From Stenopsyche tienmushanensis (lineage: Eukaryota > Arthropoda > Insecta > Trichoptera > Stenopsychidae), in assembly GCA_008973525.1 (NCBI GenBank), contig WACJ01000517.1, forward strand, positions 2,418,001 to 2,482,000: a DNA stretch of 64,000 nt. The letters run 5' to 3'. The notes beneath the pieces are model-generated. The model had not been told where the DNA came from. It saw nothing but the letters and a program-made list of their open reading frames with translations, and did no database searches. Positions 22,290 to 35,200 of this stretch are shown one piece after another (the stretch's first letter is position 1; each line of letters begins with the position of its first letter). The position numbers and the translations under genes are program-made.

Positions 22290-23295
22290 AAAACATCAAT
22301 TATTTTATTTCAATTATCACATCTGAAAAATATATAAATTCATGCTTACTGCATAGGCTAGTGGAAATTATTCGATAATGGTAAATTATACAGTTGCATG
22401 TTTTTAAAATGTGTATATAATCTACATACATGAATACTATAAAATTAAAATATAAAATTTCCTTACAGAAGTGCTGCATATACAAAATTTAAAGCGGAAT
22501 TAATTAATATTAAGAAAACAACTATGTCTTATATATTCTATTGATAAAATATGAATAAGTTGCATATTTCTTATTTTTGGGTTAATGGATTTGTAGTATT
22601 TCATTTAATTAATAAATAACTTATATTAATTTTCTTGATATTTACGAAGGTTCTCTTAGGTTTTGAATATTACTGTTTTGTTCTAATTTTGTTTAGATAT
22701 TTTTATATGTATTTCGAATTAGTTTTTAATTACAATGTACGAAATCTTGATTCAGTTTAGAAGAACTCTTTTTGAAAAGGTTGAATTACATTCTTAGTAT
22801 GTATGCACTAATATAAAATAAAAAAATGTAAATATAATTTGATACAAGCTAAGCATTTGAATAATAATCATACAAATATTAACACCAATATATGTAATAC
22901 TTTATAATTGATCAGAAATGTTATTCGAATGTTTCTATTTGTGAGACTTGTAAAATATTAGTTCTAATATTTAATGTATGTATATATGTATGAAGCTTAG
23001 CATTACAAACTCAAAGCGTTCTTAAATCATATTATTATATGCTTTATAGAAAATAATTCAGTCATATACTTTTTGACAAAATAGATTTTAATGTATATAT
23101 ACGTTCATGTGTTTAAATTATATGTACTTTTAGCAAGTAATTTACTACACAAATTTTTCTAAATTTATCAAAATTGATACTCATTCTTATATTTTAGGCA
23201 TCGATGTGTATTTAAAAAAGATAATTGTCCATTTGTAAATTATTTAAATTACTTTTACAGTCATGATTTCTAAATAGGGTTATGCACTAGTAAAA
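22290..23295 (-). other. STK32 3' UTR (inferred extent)
   Basis: AT-rich sequence downstream of the STK32 stop codon. On the minus strand AATAAA lies at 22304-22309. No other gene is visible. The end of the transcript is inferred from that hexamer. Confidence 0.4.
22304..22309 (-). terminator. polyadenylation signal, probable for STK32
   Basis: AATAAA on the minus strand, about 990 bp beyond the stop codon. It is the candidate closest to the LINE remnant, and other hexamers may be used. Confidence 0.35.
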
Positions 23296-26200
23296 TTAAC
23301 TGTTTTCATCGTTTTTTAATGACGACGTTAACGAAGCTTGATAGTTCTTCATGACTTCATTTTTAGTTTTTTGATAGTTGGTATCACCCATGAATGTAGA
23401 TGATTTTTGACTCTCTGACGTCGATTTTAAGTGCTTGAGTTTGGGTGAACGAGCAATTCTGCTTTTGACATCGTCGCTAAAGTCTCGGAACTTGGTAGAT
23501 ATTTCCGAAACCTTTTGATACTCATTGTCATCTAGCATGTCGCATTTTGTTGTTTCTTTAGCTACTTTCAAGCTGCTAGCTCGCGAAAAATTCTTCTTCC
23601 AGCGTGGTGATGAGTTCTTCTCCTTCAAGCTAAATAAATTACGCTCAAAACAAATCTTAGACGTCTTCTTCTTTATATTCTTCAAGTCACTTTCACTACC
23701 AAATTTATGTTTATCAGCCCTTAAAGACTCGTACATTTCATTTTTTGAATTGTGTTTTGGATTTTCACTATCTAAACTGCTCACTGTTTTTTCACCCTTA
23801 CTGTTTTTAAAATTACATATTTTGTCTTTGCTACAACCGCTAGTGTCCGTATCTGATAAAAAAATTTCACTGTCATTGTACACTTTTCCAAAGCCACTGT
23901 ACAATTCTGAATTGACTAATATATCACAGCCGTCTTGTGTTCTAGTCGACGATCGGTTTGAGTGTTCCAAGTTTGAGTTTGAGTCCGTCTTTTTAGATTC
24001 ATCCAATGTGACCATCTCTCCCATTGCTGTTGCTAATTCTTGTTCCCACTCTTTTTCTTTAATTTCCCTCTCCAGTCTTCTTCTCTCTCTCTCTTTTTTC
24101 TCTAATTCTTTATAACGATTGTACGTTATGAACTCAGGTATGATATTTGGTATTGTTGGTTCCAACGTTGGAGAGTTTTGTTGCGAATCCTAAAATACAT
24201 CAATATATATGAAACCACAAAAATAAATATTATTTTATTAAGATTAAAAATAAAGTTATTTCATATATCGTCGTACCAAATCTAAACTTCCAATTTGTAT
24301 TTCACGCATTGATTTTTGTTTGGCCAGTCTTTTCTTCTTTTTATGAAGAGGTTTTGTTTCGACTATCATTTCTTCGAGTTCAAAAGTAGGATCACAGTTT
24401 AAATGATCCTTCGGTGGACAAAATGCTGGCTTGTATTGCTTCTGCAAAATTAATTTATGATCTAGCTTGGAGAACGCTGGCATTTTTTTGAGCTCATCCA
24501 AGGAAGAACATCTACCTCCAGGGCTGATATTTAGTAACTATAACAATAAAAAAAAAGTTATAAAATATATATAATTAATTTGGCATACATGGATGTAATA
24601 TTTTACCCTTTTTATCATTTCTGCTAATTGTTTGTCAATTCCTTGCGGCAGACGGAATGGAGTTAGAAAAAGTTGTCGAACATCAGATACTCCCGTCTGT
24701 GAATGGATATCATATGGTCGTTCTCCTGCTATCATTTCGTATGCAACTATACCAAGAGACCACCAATCTACTGGATAACTAGAATAAAAAGAAATAACGT
24801 ATTTCATTATTTTGTAATAATCACAAAATTTTCATTTTCAAAACAATATTTTATATCAAATTTTCTTGAAATAGATTTTAGAAAGTGTCTTTTTGACTAT
24901 TTGAAATTGTTCAAAACATTTTATTTTACTTGATCATCCTACTTTATATGAATCAAAACTGACTGTCCGCTTTAATAATATATAGTAAGTTGTCTAATCC
25001 CTCATTTCTTCGTAATCATTCTTTAGACATGACTTTAGATCGCGAGGCGCTCATTCGTCATATCAGCGGTCCGAAAAGTAGACCGATTGGACACACAAAT
25101 TTTACGGCCACTCCGTCCCCTTTTAGGGCTTTTTGCGGCATTTTCTATGATCTGTACAATCACGAAAGCTCCCTCAGAGGCTAACCTACACAGGCAGATC
25201 GCACCAAATGAGGTCGCGAACGAGTCTAGACTCCCCCTTCCCCCCACATAAAAACTATATATTTATATATCTTACTATTTTATGCTGCTATCTAAGCTAG
25301 TTTTTTTTAGTTTTAAGTTACAAAATATAGGTATTTTTGTTTCATTTTGAACAAACGCGGCACCTATCTTGTGCACAACTTTCTCATGTCCAAATTTTCA
25401 GTCAATATGCGATGTACAGCATTTTTTTGAGTCTTACCCTGTCTGTTAGCTCGCGCACTTACAATTCAATACAATTTTATGGATTTTCTTCACCATTTCT
25501 GGGGTGGTTATCTCATTTGTTCGACCACTGAGCTGTTCGTCTTGGCAGCTCGTACGGCCTCTTTTAAACTCTGCCATTAAACATCTTACGGTTGTAAACG
25601 AAGGAGCAGACTCCCCGAGAGTAGAATCTAGCTCGGATTTGATATTAGTTGGACTGAAAACTTTCAAATTAAAGTATTGTATCACTTAACGATAACCAAT
25701 TTTATTCATGTTTACAGATTCACTGAGAACGTTCTCTATTAATGGTTACCAAACAAATACTAAACAACGTAGCGTCTTGAAACTTGAATTTTATAAGGTA
25801 GACGTTTTCTGTCATAGAGTTTCTTTAAAAACAACAATCGTCATCTATATGTTAGGTCGGGTATTTTTGGGACTATCTTTGTATATTATTTTAAAATATA
25901 CATTATAATAATATTTAATATGTTGCATTTATAAAAGTGTTATTTAACTTTTTTTTAAATTAAATAATTTTTGAATTGTAGTTTCAAAGACGTATCGTAT
26001 GGTAATTCCACGAAAATACCTTGCTATAAATATGATTATTTTGTGTTATAAAGTACTCGTTCCATTTACACTGTATGCATGAAAAAACGACATAACTTTC
26101 CGATACTACGTATTTTATACAAGATAGTGATACAACATAACAAGAGGTTAGGATAATCTTTTATTCTGTTGGGGGGGAAAAATGAGCAGAATAAGGCATT

Positions 26201-29200
26201 TTGGTATCAAAGCTCAAAAGCCAATGCCACAGGTTGTTTGCTTAGTAAATAAACAGAGCCAACAGTCATTAATTTAAGACTCATACGTTTTTGTGCTCTC
26301 AACATATTTGTACAATCCTTTAGCTTGCAAAGCAAACAATTTGCAAAATAACGAATGGGCATATTTTTCAATGTAAATGAGCTCACCATTTATTATTCGC
26401 TGGGAGGTAATTTATTTATATTTACATCAGTTCCTGCAGTGGGCAAAGCATTGAATAAGCATACAATCGGGAAGATTTAGGCTTGCAGGATGCAGCTACA
26501 TATTTCTTTTGAATGCATAATTATTCGCAGTCGACTCTAGGCATTGCGAATAAATAAAAGTATGAATGCAAGCTTTGCCATACAGCGGAATTTTTCCAGT
26601 CGGGCTAAATCTATGAGCTGAAAGTAGCTGAACATCGCGGCATTAAAAAGCCATATGCCATTCGGTACGAGATAATAATATCGATATACTCTGTGACAAT
26701 GTACGCTCTTTTTTTCAGGAAACAATCACGACTTTGAAAAATGTTGGTTGTAGTTCAGGACGGAACAATAGATTAACAATGAACGAATCGAAAGAAGACC
26801 ATTATACTCTTTGTGATGGCTCAACAATAGAATATTATACTCGAGCTGAATGCTATGCTTTGGTAACAATTGGAAGTCTATTCGATTCGACTATTGCTTT
26901 AATTTTCAGACACGAGTATTTGAAAAATAAAAGATTTCGCTTGTAAATAGAGTTCAAAGCTTGAGAAGATCAGCAAGTCAAGGTATGTCTATCATTGTTT
27001 AACACGAGATAACTATTTCTGTCTATGTATTATTCAAAGCGACTGACAATACATATTTATAATTTTTAAGATCTTCATTGTTTATGAAACTTTTTGGAAA
27101 CAAAGGCTAAAATCTGATCTGCCAAATCAATAGTCGCTATTGAATTATCATGAAGGAGCACGACGCCACGAAGAAGAACTCCGAGTCTTGGTAGAACATT
27201 TTTAGATACCCACTGAATTTATATATCTATGCATATTGATGAATTTAACCCTTTGGCTGCTAAGCTGTATTTTGATAAACGGAAGTTTGTTTGCTATCTT
27301 TCTCTCTCTTGTTTGATTTCGCTAACACAAAAGCAAGATGCACCACAAGGTTAAAAAGTGATACCACGACGCACAAAAATGACTAGGGAATTCAATCCCG
27401 AGCCAAAATTTCAATATAGGGATTTCGGGATTGAATTAGATCATCCCGGGATCAGTCCCGGGATTGAGATTTTCAATAATTTAAGAAGCTACATTGAAAT
27501 TGATTTTGGTAGCCAGGCAATCTGCTGCTGAAAATGTACGCTCAGCCTCCACACTCGTGACTGATAAAATTCCTTTCTTCTGAGACACGGACTAAAATTT
27601 TAAAAATTCCCGATTTCCCGACAAATTATTTATTTCCGTCGCTGCAGATGAATATTTATATACTATAATACTTTGATGTGATTCGTAATTATAATACGAA
27701 GGAATACAAAAATTATGAAGCCCGTATTTATTATATTTCATATAGATATTCCCGTTATTAGAGTCGAGGTGTAGTAAATACATCACCGGTAGGGAAAGAT
27801 TAATATAACAATTTGAAAAACATATATGTACTCTATATATTTATACATAGATTAAACATTTACTGCCCCTAGGCGTCGTCTAAGCTCGCCAATTAGTAGT
27901 TACGCCACTGTTTCCAAACGTCCAGATTTCGGCGGGAATGTCTCGATTTAGTAGCTTTCAACGTGCTGGTGAGGTGTACGATTTCTGTTAGATAAAAATT
28001 TCAATCCCGAATTTTTCGAGATTACGTTTACTAATACCGGGATTCATGAGCACCTAAAACTGCCGGGATTGGATTCCCTAATCACGAGTAACATTTTGTT
28101 TGTACGTTATTTTCTCGAGGGCAGGGCTACCATTTATACTCTGCAACATTTTAACAATGATTTCTCTCTATGAATATCGATATATGTACTAACATTTTTT
28201 TTCCAATCGGAGTATCTACTCATTTTTTTAAAACATTTTTTGTAGAATTTAAGATCAACATAGATCTTTTAATGCCATACCAAGGAGACGATTTTTAAAA
28301 ATATAATTTAAGGACAATTACATCATTACTTTAAGTTAGTTATGAAGTGTATCGATGTGTACATTGAGCACAGGAGAGGAGCAAAATATTATCAGTATTT
28401 TCTTCTATCAAATAAGTTAAATTTACATTTCGTATCACTTTAAATAAGTTTATGTCGCATCCATTTTAAATATATACAATTTATTAGTTCTTAAATGCGG
28501 CAGAAAATGGGTTAATTGCTTAAGGTTTTATGGCCTTTTTCAGTATAATGTTGAATATTCAAAGCTTTTGGAATCTGCTCTCTTGTTGATAATTGGATAT
28601 ATTTAAGCTCCGTATTAAAATGCAAATAATTAACTCCAATAAAAATTCAAATTATATTACGATTAATACTTTTTAGCATTTTTCTTATCACGCCGCCTTA
28701 CATTTTGAATTTATAAATATATTTAAAAAAAAGGTTCTTGAAAAGTAATCTTTTTCCATATAAATATATATAGAAATGTATTTAGAAAAAATAAATTTTG
28801 AGGTGATTTATAAAACTCCCAACAATCTTTTAATTAAATGTGTAAGGCAATGGAAATTACAACATGAAAATCTTTTATCTCTTAAAAAGTCTTCAATGGG
28901 GGATATTTTACACCTGAAAATGGATATATCACCTCAAGAAGAAATAGTTTTCCCTTCACATTAAAACTGCGATTGTATTAATTACTTATTATGGTAGTAA
29001 AATAATATAATTCTAGAATCTATCTGACTAAAAGTGATATAAACTAACTCGAATTTGTAACTATCTCATGGTTAAAAGTGTTTCCTTTTTTGCTCCTCAC
29101 AAATTTGAACAAATCTACAACTTTATCTTTCTTTCGATAATTTTTCACTGGAACACTTTTATCTTTCAAGCTCAAGATTTCATGTAAAAAAAGCACCATC

Positions 29201-32200
29201 AATTTATATTAAAAGAAGTTTGTGTATTTCATCTGCATAACATTTTTTGCGTTTTTAAATAAATACCGTCGATTGGAATGTCGAAATGTATTTGAAGAAT
29301 ATTTATAATGAGTTTCGCTCATTGCAGTATTTTACTCCAGCGTTTTATCTTGATACGTTGTTTTCAAAAATTAAATCTATTGTAATTGTATGCTCGTTAT
29401 AAACGTAAAATATTTTTTATAGAGTCGCTTTTTTAATCATCTCTCGCGCTGTAGATCGTTATAACCGTGATAAAAACCGATTTTGCCTCATAACGAAATG
29501 TATTTTAATTTTCTTCTATTTTAACGAAAGGACACTAAAGCAGCAAGAAATTATTTCATCGTCTGAGATGCAACATTGAACGTTTTCGCAATAATTCGAA
29601 TTGCTCGATTGATTATTCAATATCACCATCAACGATGCGTTAAGAGCGCCTCAAAGAATATTCGCTCTTTTATGAATTTAAGTTTTTCAATCCTGAAAAG
29701 TTTCTTCCCGAAGTGTTCGAGCATGATAAATATGGTAAATTTCTTTAATGGGGCGTTGGATTTTTTTCTTTTTAGAGTATCTGGCGATTTAAATATCTGT
29801 CGTTTCTATGTGCGTTCATATAATGCGCGGTGCGCCAAAAAAGGGGACGCTTCCCATTCTAAAGTGTCGTCATTATTCAATTTGATTACGTCAAAATCGA
29901 TGCTAGTATAAAATTATTTAGTTTTAATTATTTTTATAAGATTACTTATTATCGATCGATTAATAATTATCTTAAATATATTAAAATATAACATGATATT
30001 GTGTTATAAACAATTGCATCTTACCTGTATCCCACACAGGCATCAGCTGCACAGTCGAATATCTCCGGGCTCATATAGGGCTTAGTACCGGACATGCTCG
30101 TTGCTAATTCCATTTCACCCAGTTGTGTTGCAATGTTGAAATCGGTTATGTGGGCATGACCTGGAACATTTCGAATAATATTATTCTAAGTTTATCTTAA
30201 CGGGATATACGAATTGGCCGAACACGGACCATGGAATTTATCGGAAGAATCGATGCCAATTTGTTCCACATGTGGCATTTTTCGAATTACTTAAGCACAA
30301 TTTATTGCCGAATTAATTAGCGCTCACTTATTTATCGAAGGGCCAATTGAAATATCTGGAGCCGATTTAAAATTGTTGGCCATTATATTTGCGCATCGGC
30401 AGAGCAACTCGTTAAGTTACATTCAAATAGGGAATTCAAGCACCAATTATATACGAATGACTTTATTCGGTTTAAAAATGTATACCGCATATTAGTGCCG
30501 CGCTAGTGAAGGGCTTTCGTCTAATTTACGGCGCAGGAAAAGGATCACATGTGGATTAGTCGAACACAAGTACGCCTACTAAAAAATCAATATCAGAATA
30601 TATTCAGATGTCTTTTTAATCAGGAGAGATAAACTCTTTCGATGCGCACTAATAATGTCTGATAAGCCTTGAAAATATTACGTAAAATCCGGAATCTTTA
30701 TTTAAATTCAATGCAAAATATTCGATTGTCCAGTTAAAATGTCATATTAACATTTTGAACATCAGTTGTGTTTCAGCCATCCCTTTGACAACACATATTG
30801 TATATTTTGTTTGTCGACCATCATCTGGAGAACGTTATTTTCTACAAACAAGTGGATGATAATATTCTGCGTGCTGAAATTAAATCAAATCCAACATAAA
30901 CTATACGAGAATTAACAGACAAGTTTGAATACTTTCAGAAAAGTGTTCAAATACACTTGAAAAAATTAGGAAAGACCATAAAACGGGGGGATTGGATACC
31001 GGACGACATCACTGATGAGTGGTGCACGCGAGTACGTGTCATGATTTAATCGATAAATAGAAGAAACAACCGTTTTTACACTATCTATTGACTGGAATTG
31101 AAAAGTGGGTGTTGTATTCAAATAAAAAACGCAAAAGATAATGGCTTTCAAAGGGACAAGTAAAGAAACAACCCCTCGACCGGGTCTTACAGTAAAAATA
31201 GCTCTTTTAAATGTATAGCGGGACTCCAAAGGGATAATCTACCATGAAGTCCTTCCATATGGTCGAATCATAACAGGGGAGATATATTATTCACAATTAG
31301 AAATTTTAAAAGTGGCGTTGAGTACGAAAAGACTAGGTGTAATCAACCGCCGCCAAATTCTTTAGCAACATGATAATGCGCGATCCCATAAATCAAAGAT
31401 GACCGAAAACAAATTAAAGGAACTCGATTGGCAAAAGATTCCGCATCCACCTTATTATTCTGACTTTGCTCTTTCCGATTATTATTCATTTAGATCGATG
31501 CAACATTATTTATCGGGTAAAACAATCATAAATATAGAAGAGGTCAAAAATGAGGAATCGAAAAATATTTTATATCAAAACTTGTTGAATTTTAATCTTC
31601 CGGAATTAAAAACACCATTAAATAGATGGGAAAAGGTTGTATTTACTGAAAGAGAATACATTGTATCGATAATATTAGTAAAAAACAAATTTTGTTTGAA
31701 TTTAACTCATTCGTTTAAAAAACGACATTCCTAACTGGACAATCTATTTAGTTGTAACATAAAGTCTATAAAGCAAAAATACTGGAATAAGAATATATCA
31801 TCGTTTGGAATATTTTAGGGTTGCATATTCAGCAAAATGGCTTATTGTGTATCTGTATTTTTGTAGATTTATGTAGAATTTACACATTTGAATTTTCATC
31901 AATTAGTCTGCATAATTCGCTGTAAAATCGATTAAAATAAACGATCTAGTTGGATTAATTCGTTAAAATAGTTCATCATAATTAACTTAACTAGAAATCC
32001 AATTCCAACGTAGAAAAATCAATTAAAAGATGAATTTTATTCCCATATTTATGCGAGAGCTTCAATACAATCGCGCAAAAATAAGGTCTCAAAATAAAAT
32101 TGGAAAAACCAATGATTTTGCCAATAATTTTTTATTACAATATTATTTCGTAGTATTTAAAAAATGCATCAATTATTAAACGTACAAAGGATCATGTATA

Positions 32201-35200
32201 ATATATAGGTCAATGGGCACATTTGTGATAAAAAAGATTTCAAATTGTATGACTTATTTTCGGAGGCTTTCGGATCATATCAAAAAAATATAAGAATGAT
32301 ATGTACGCATGACGAGAATACAATATTTTAGGTGTCAAATGAATTCTTTTACAAGATGTTGTTTCGCAAAAAGCAAATTTTGGTTATAAAAAAAAATTTC
32401 ATGTACCAAATTCGTTTGAGGAATAAGTCCTTTAAATTTTTATTAAACGACAAGTCAATATACTCGAACGCTTTAAATTCTGATGGTAAGAATATATTTT
32501 AGAATTTGAGGCTTTCTTCTGAGAAAATATTCACTTTATATTCAAAAATATTTTGTGACATTTTTAAAATATAGTGTATGTTCAAAGATACGCTTAGCAA
32601 TGTGATAAAATACCATTTTGCAAAAAAAGAAAAAAAAAACGCTCAGCATAAATATGTCATTTATGCTGAAAAATAACATATACACGAGCGGTGTATAAAT
32701 CATGAAAATCGGAAATCACTTTATAATAAAATATAGAATCTTCACGGAATCTCCCGAATAATTTACGGGCGGAATTTATAAATATTTTACCGGGAATTAT
32801 GATTGTGCGAAAAATTTTGTATATTGTACGTCATGTTCGTTCTCCCATATTTCCATGTAAAATTTGATCGATGGCACTCACGGAAAAATATGTATAAATG
32901 TGCCCGAATGTTTTGTTACGAGAGGCACGGAAGTGTTAAATCTGAAGCCGGTGTATAATAATGGGCCCATGTGTCGCACGCGGGGGAAACGGTCCGTTGA
33001 GTGGGTAACGACGGGAAATAGGTTGAGAGTCTCTGCCACCATAATTGACATTATACATGGGTAAATATTTGAATTAATTCTAGGCTTGTGATTTTCTATT
33101 TATGATGAAGAAAGAGCCTTATCCCGGCTAAAACGCACGAAGCTCTTAAATACGGATGTTCATGCTCCATATCCATCATACATTGAGATAATCTCAAATA
33201 AATGTTCGCTACCTTGATTGCTTTTAAACAAAAAATGTATTCTTGTGGTCAAGCTTATATTTTCTCATCGGGGTGCCAACTGTGAATTTATGGTAGATAT
33301 TGGCACTTGATAAAAATATAAATATATTTTTAACACTACGGTTATGTCGGTTGAATAAATATTAGGGTGTCCCGTAAGTTTCTTTCGTTTTCATATTAAG
33401 AAAAAAATAAACAATTTCTATTACATCAAAATATATTGAATAATATATGATCCATTCCGTTCTATTACATTTCTCCATCTCTCCGGAAGCCTCATAATGC
33501 CTTCTTGCCAAAATTTCCCAGGTTTGTCGGCAAAATATTGTTTAAGGTATCATTTTTTGAATTAAAATTTTTATCACGTAAAGAATTTTTCAATAAAAGA
33601 AATAAATAATAATCTGAAGGGGCAATATCCGGAGAGTTAGAGGATGAGGTAAAACATCCCAGTCAAATGATAATAATTTATTTCTGACGAGCAGACACAT
33701 GAGGCCTGGCGTTATCGTGATTAAAAAGAACGCCTCGTCTGTTCGCTAATTCTGGCCATTTTCTAGCAATTACATCTTTTAGATTGTCTAGTTGGAAACA
33801 ATATTTTGTTGAATTGATCGTTTCACCTTGCTAAAGTAGCTCATAATAAATTACACCCTTTTAATCCCACCAAATGCATGGCAAAACTTTTTTTGGATGT
33901 AGGCCAGGTTTAGCTACATTTAAAGCTTCTGTATCTTCGGTCCAAGACCATTTACGTTGGATATTTTCATAGATCGTGAAATTTTTCCAGGCTTCTAAAA
34001 TCGTGAGTGACGCATTACCCTCTATTTGATTTAATATTTCTTCATAAGACCGCTTTATGTAGTATGCCTTGAATGTTAAAATCACCCCTCGGTCTAACGT
34101 TTGGATTATGGTAGTAGTATTGGGTGGTAAAAACATAATTTCAACATTTGGATTACGTATATTTTGTGGATGTTCGGGCGCATTATCTAAGAGTAAGATA
34201 ACTTTGAATGGAAGGTTTTTCTTCTTTAAATAACTTTCTACTTCTGGGATAAAAAAAATATTAAACCAAAATGGGAGTAATCTGATGCAATATCCGCGTT
34301 TGTGTGATACATCATGCAATTTTAAATTGAATTATTGGGGATAAACTACAATATTTGGGAATTTGTTTTGAAATATATTGCTTTCATTTATATTTGTGGT
34401 GATTATTAAAACAAATTTGCAATAATACGCTTAAAAATAGTATTATTAACGGGTTTCAATTATTATACAAAAGTGATTTTCGTTATTGTTTCTGTGAAAA
34501 TTCTCATAAATTAAAAATATTTTTTAATCTGGAACCGCCACGCAAAATAATTTGTTTATAACTAAAATGAGTAGGATCGTATGATTATATTGATGGTAAT
34601 TTATTGAGACAAAATTCCAAGAACACAAATAAAACACGATTGTAAGCAGTGTTTGCTGCTTATTTAGGACAACTATGGCTACGATTGGACGACAAACATA
34701 TTATTACCATAAATACGCTATTTATAATTAATGATCTGATATTCCATAAATTTATCCTTATCCTTGATAAACATTACCACGAGATTCGTCGCAAATCCAG
34801 ACTCAAGGGCACATTGATTGTTTACTTGGCATCAAAAGCTGATGTCAAGAAAGCAGGTCAAAAAAAGTGAGTTTCAGATGAAGTAACAGTGAACCGACCT
34901 TATTTAATAGCTCTGATTTTATTTAAAATAAAGCCACATTTTTCAAGAATTAATAAGTCAATATTCGATAAATTTCATTATTTATACGCTGTGAATTAAA
35001 GTTCAAAGCAAAATATTTCCATCCCAGACTTTGACGTTGGTATTATTTTTCGAGGGAACGTGTTTATTGATTTAAGAAATTCACTCTGACGAACCTAAAT
35101 AGCTCGACGTATATAACGGATTATGCTGTATATGTTATAAGGCTGCAATGTGTTTAACTTGTGAAATTCTATATTTACTTGCCTCGATGCCGAAGATCTT

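Noticed and set aside
23525..24115. 196-codon plus-strand open frame
   Set aside because: Antisense shadow of the last STK32 exon, composed largely of Ser/Leu/Phe complementing the Lys/Glu-rich tail.
29576..29911. 111-codon plus-strand open frame
   Set aside because: No recognisable domain, no splice context, hydrophobic/AT-driven composition. Treated as intronic sequence.
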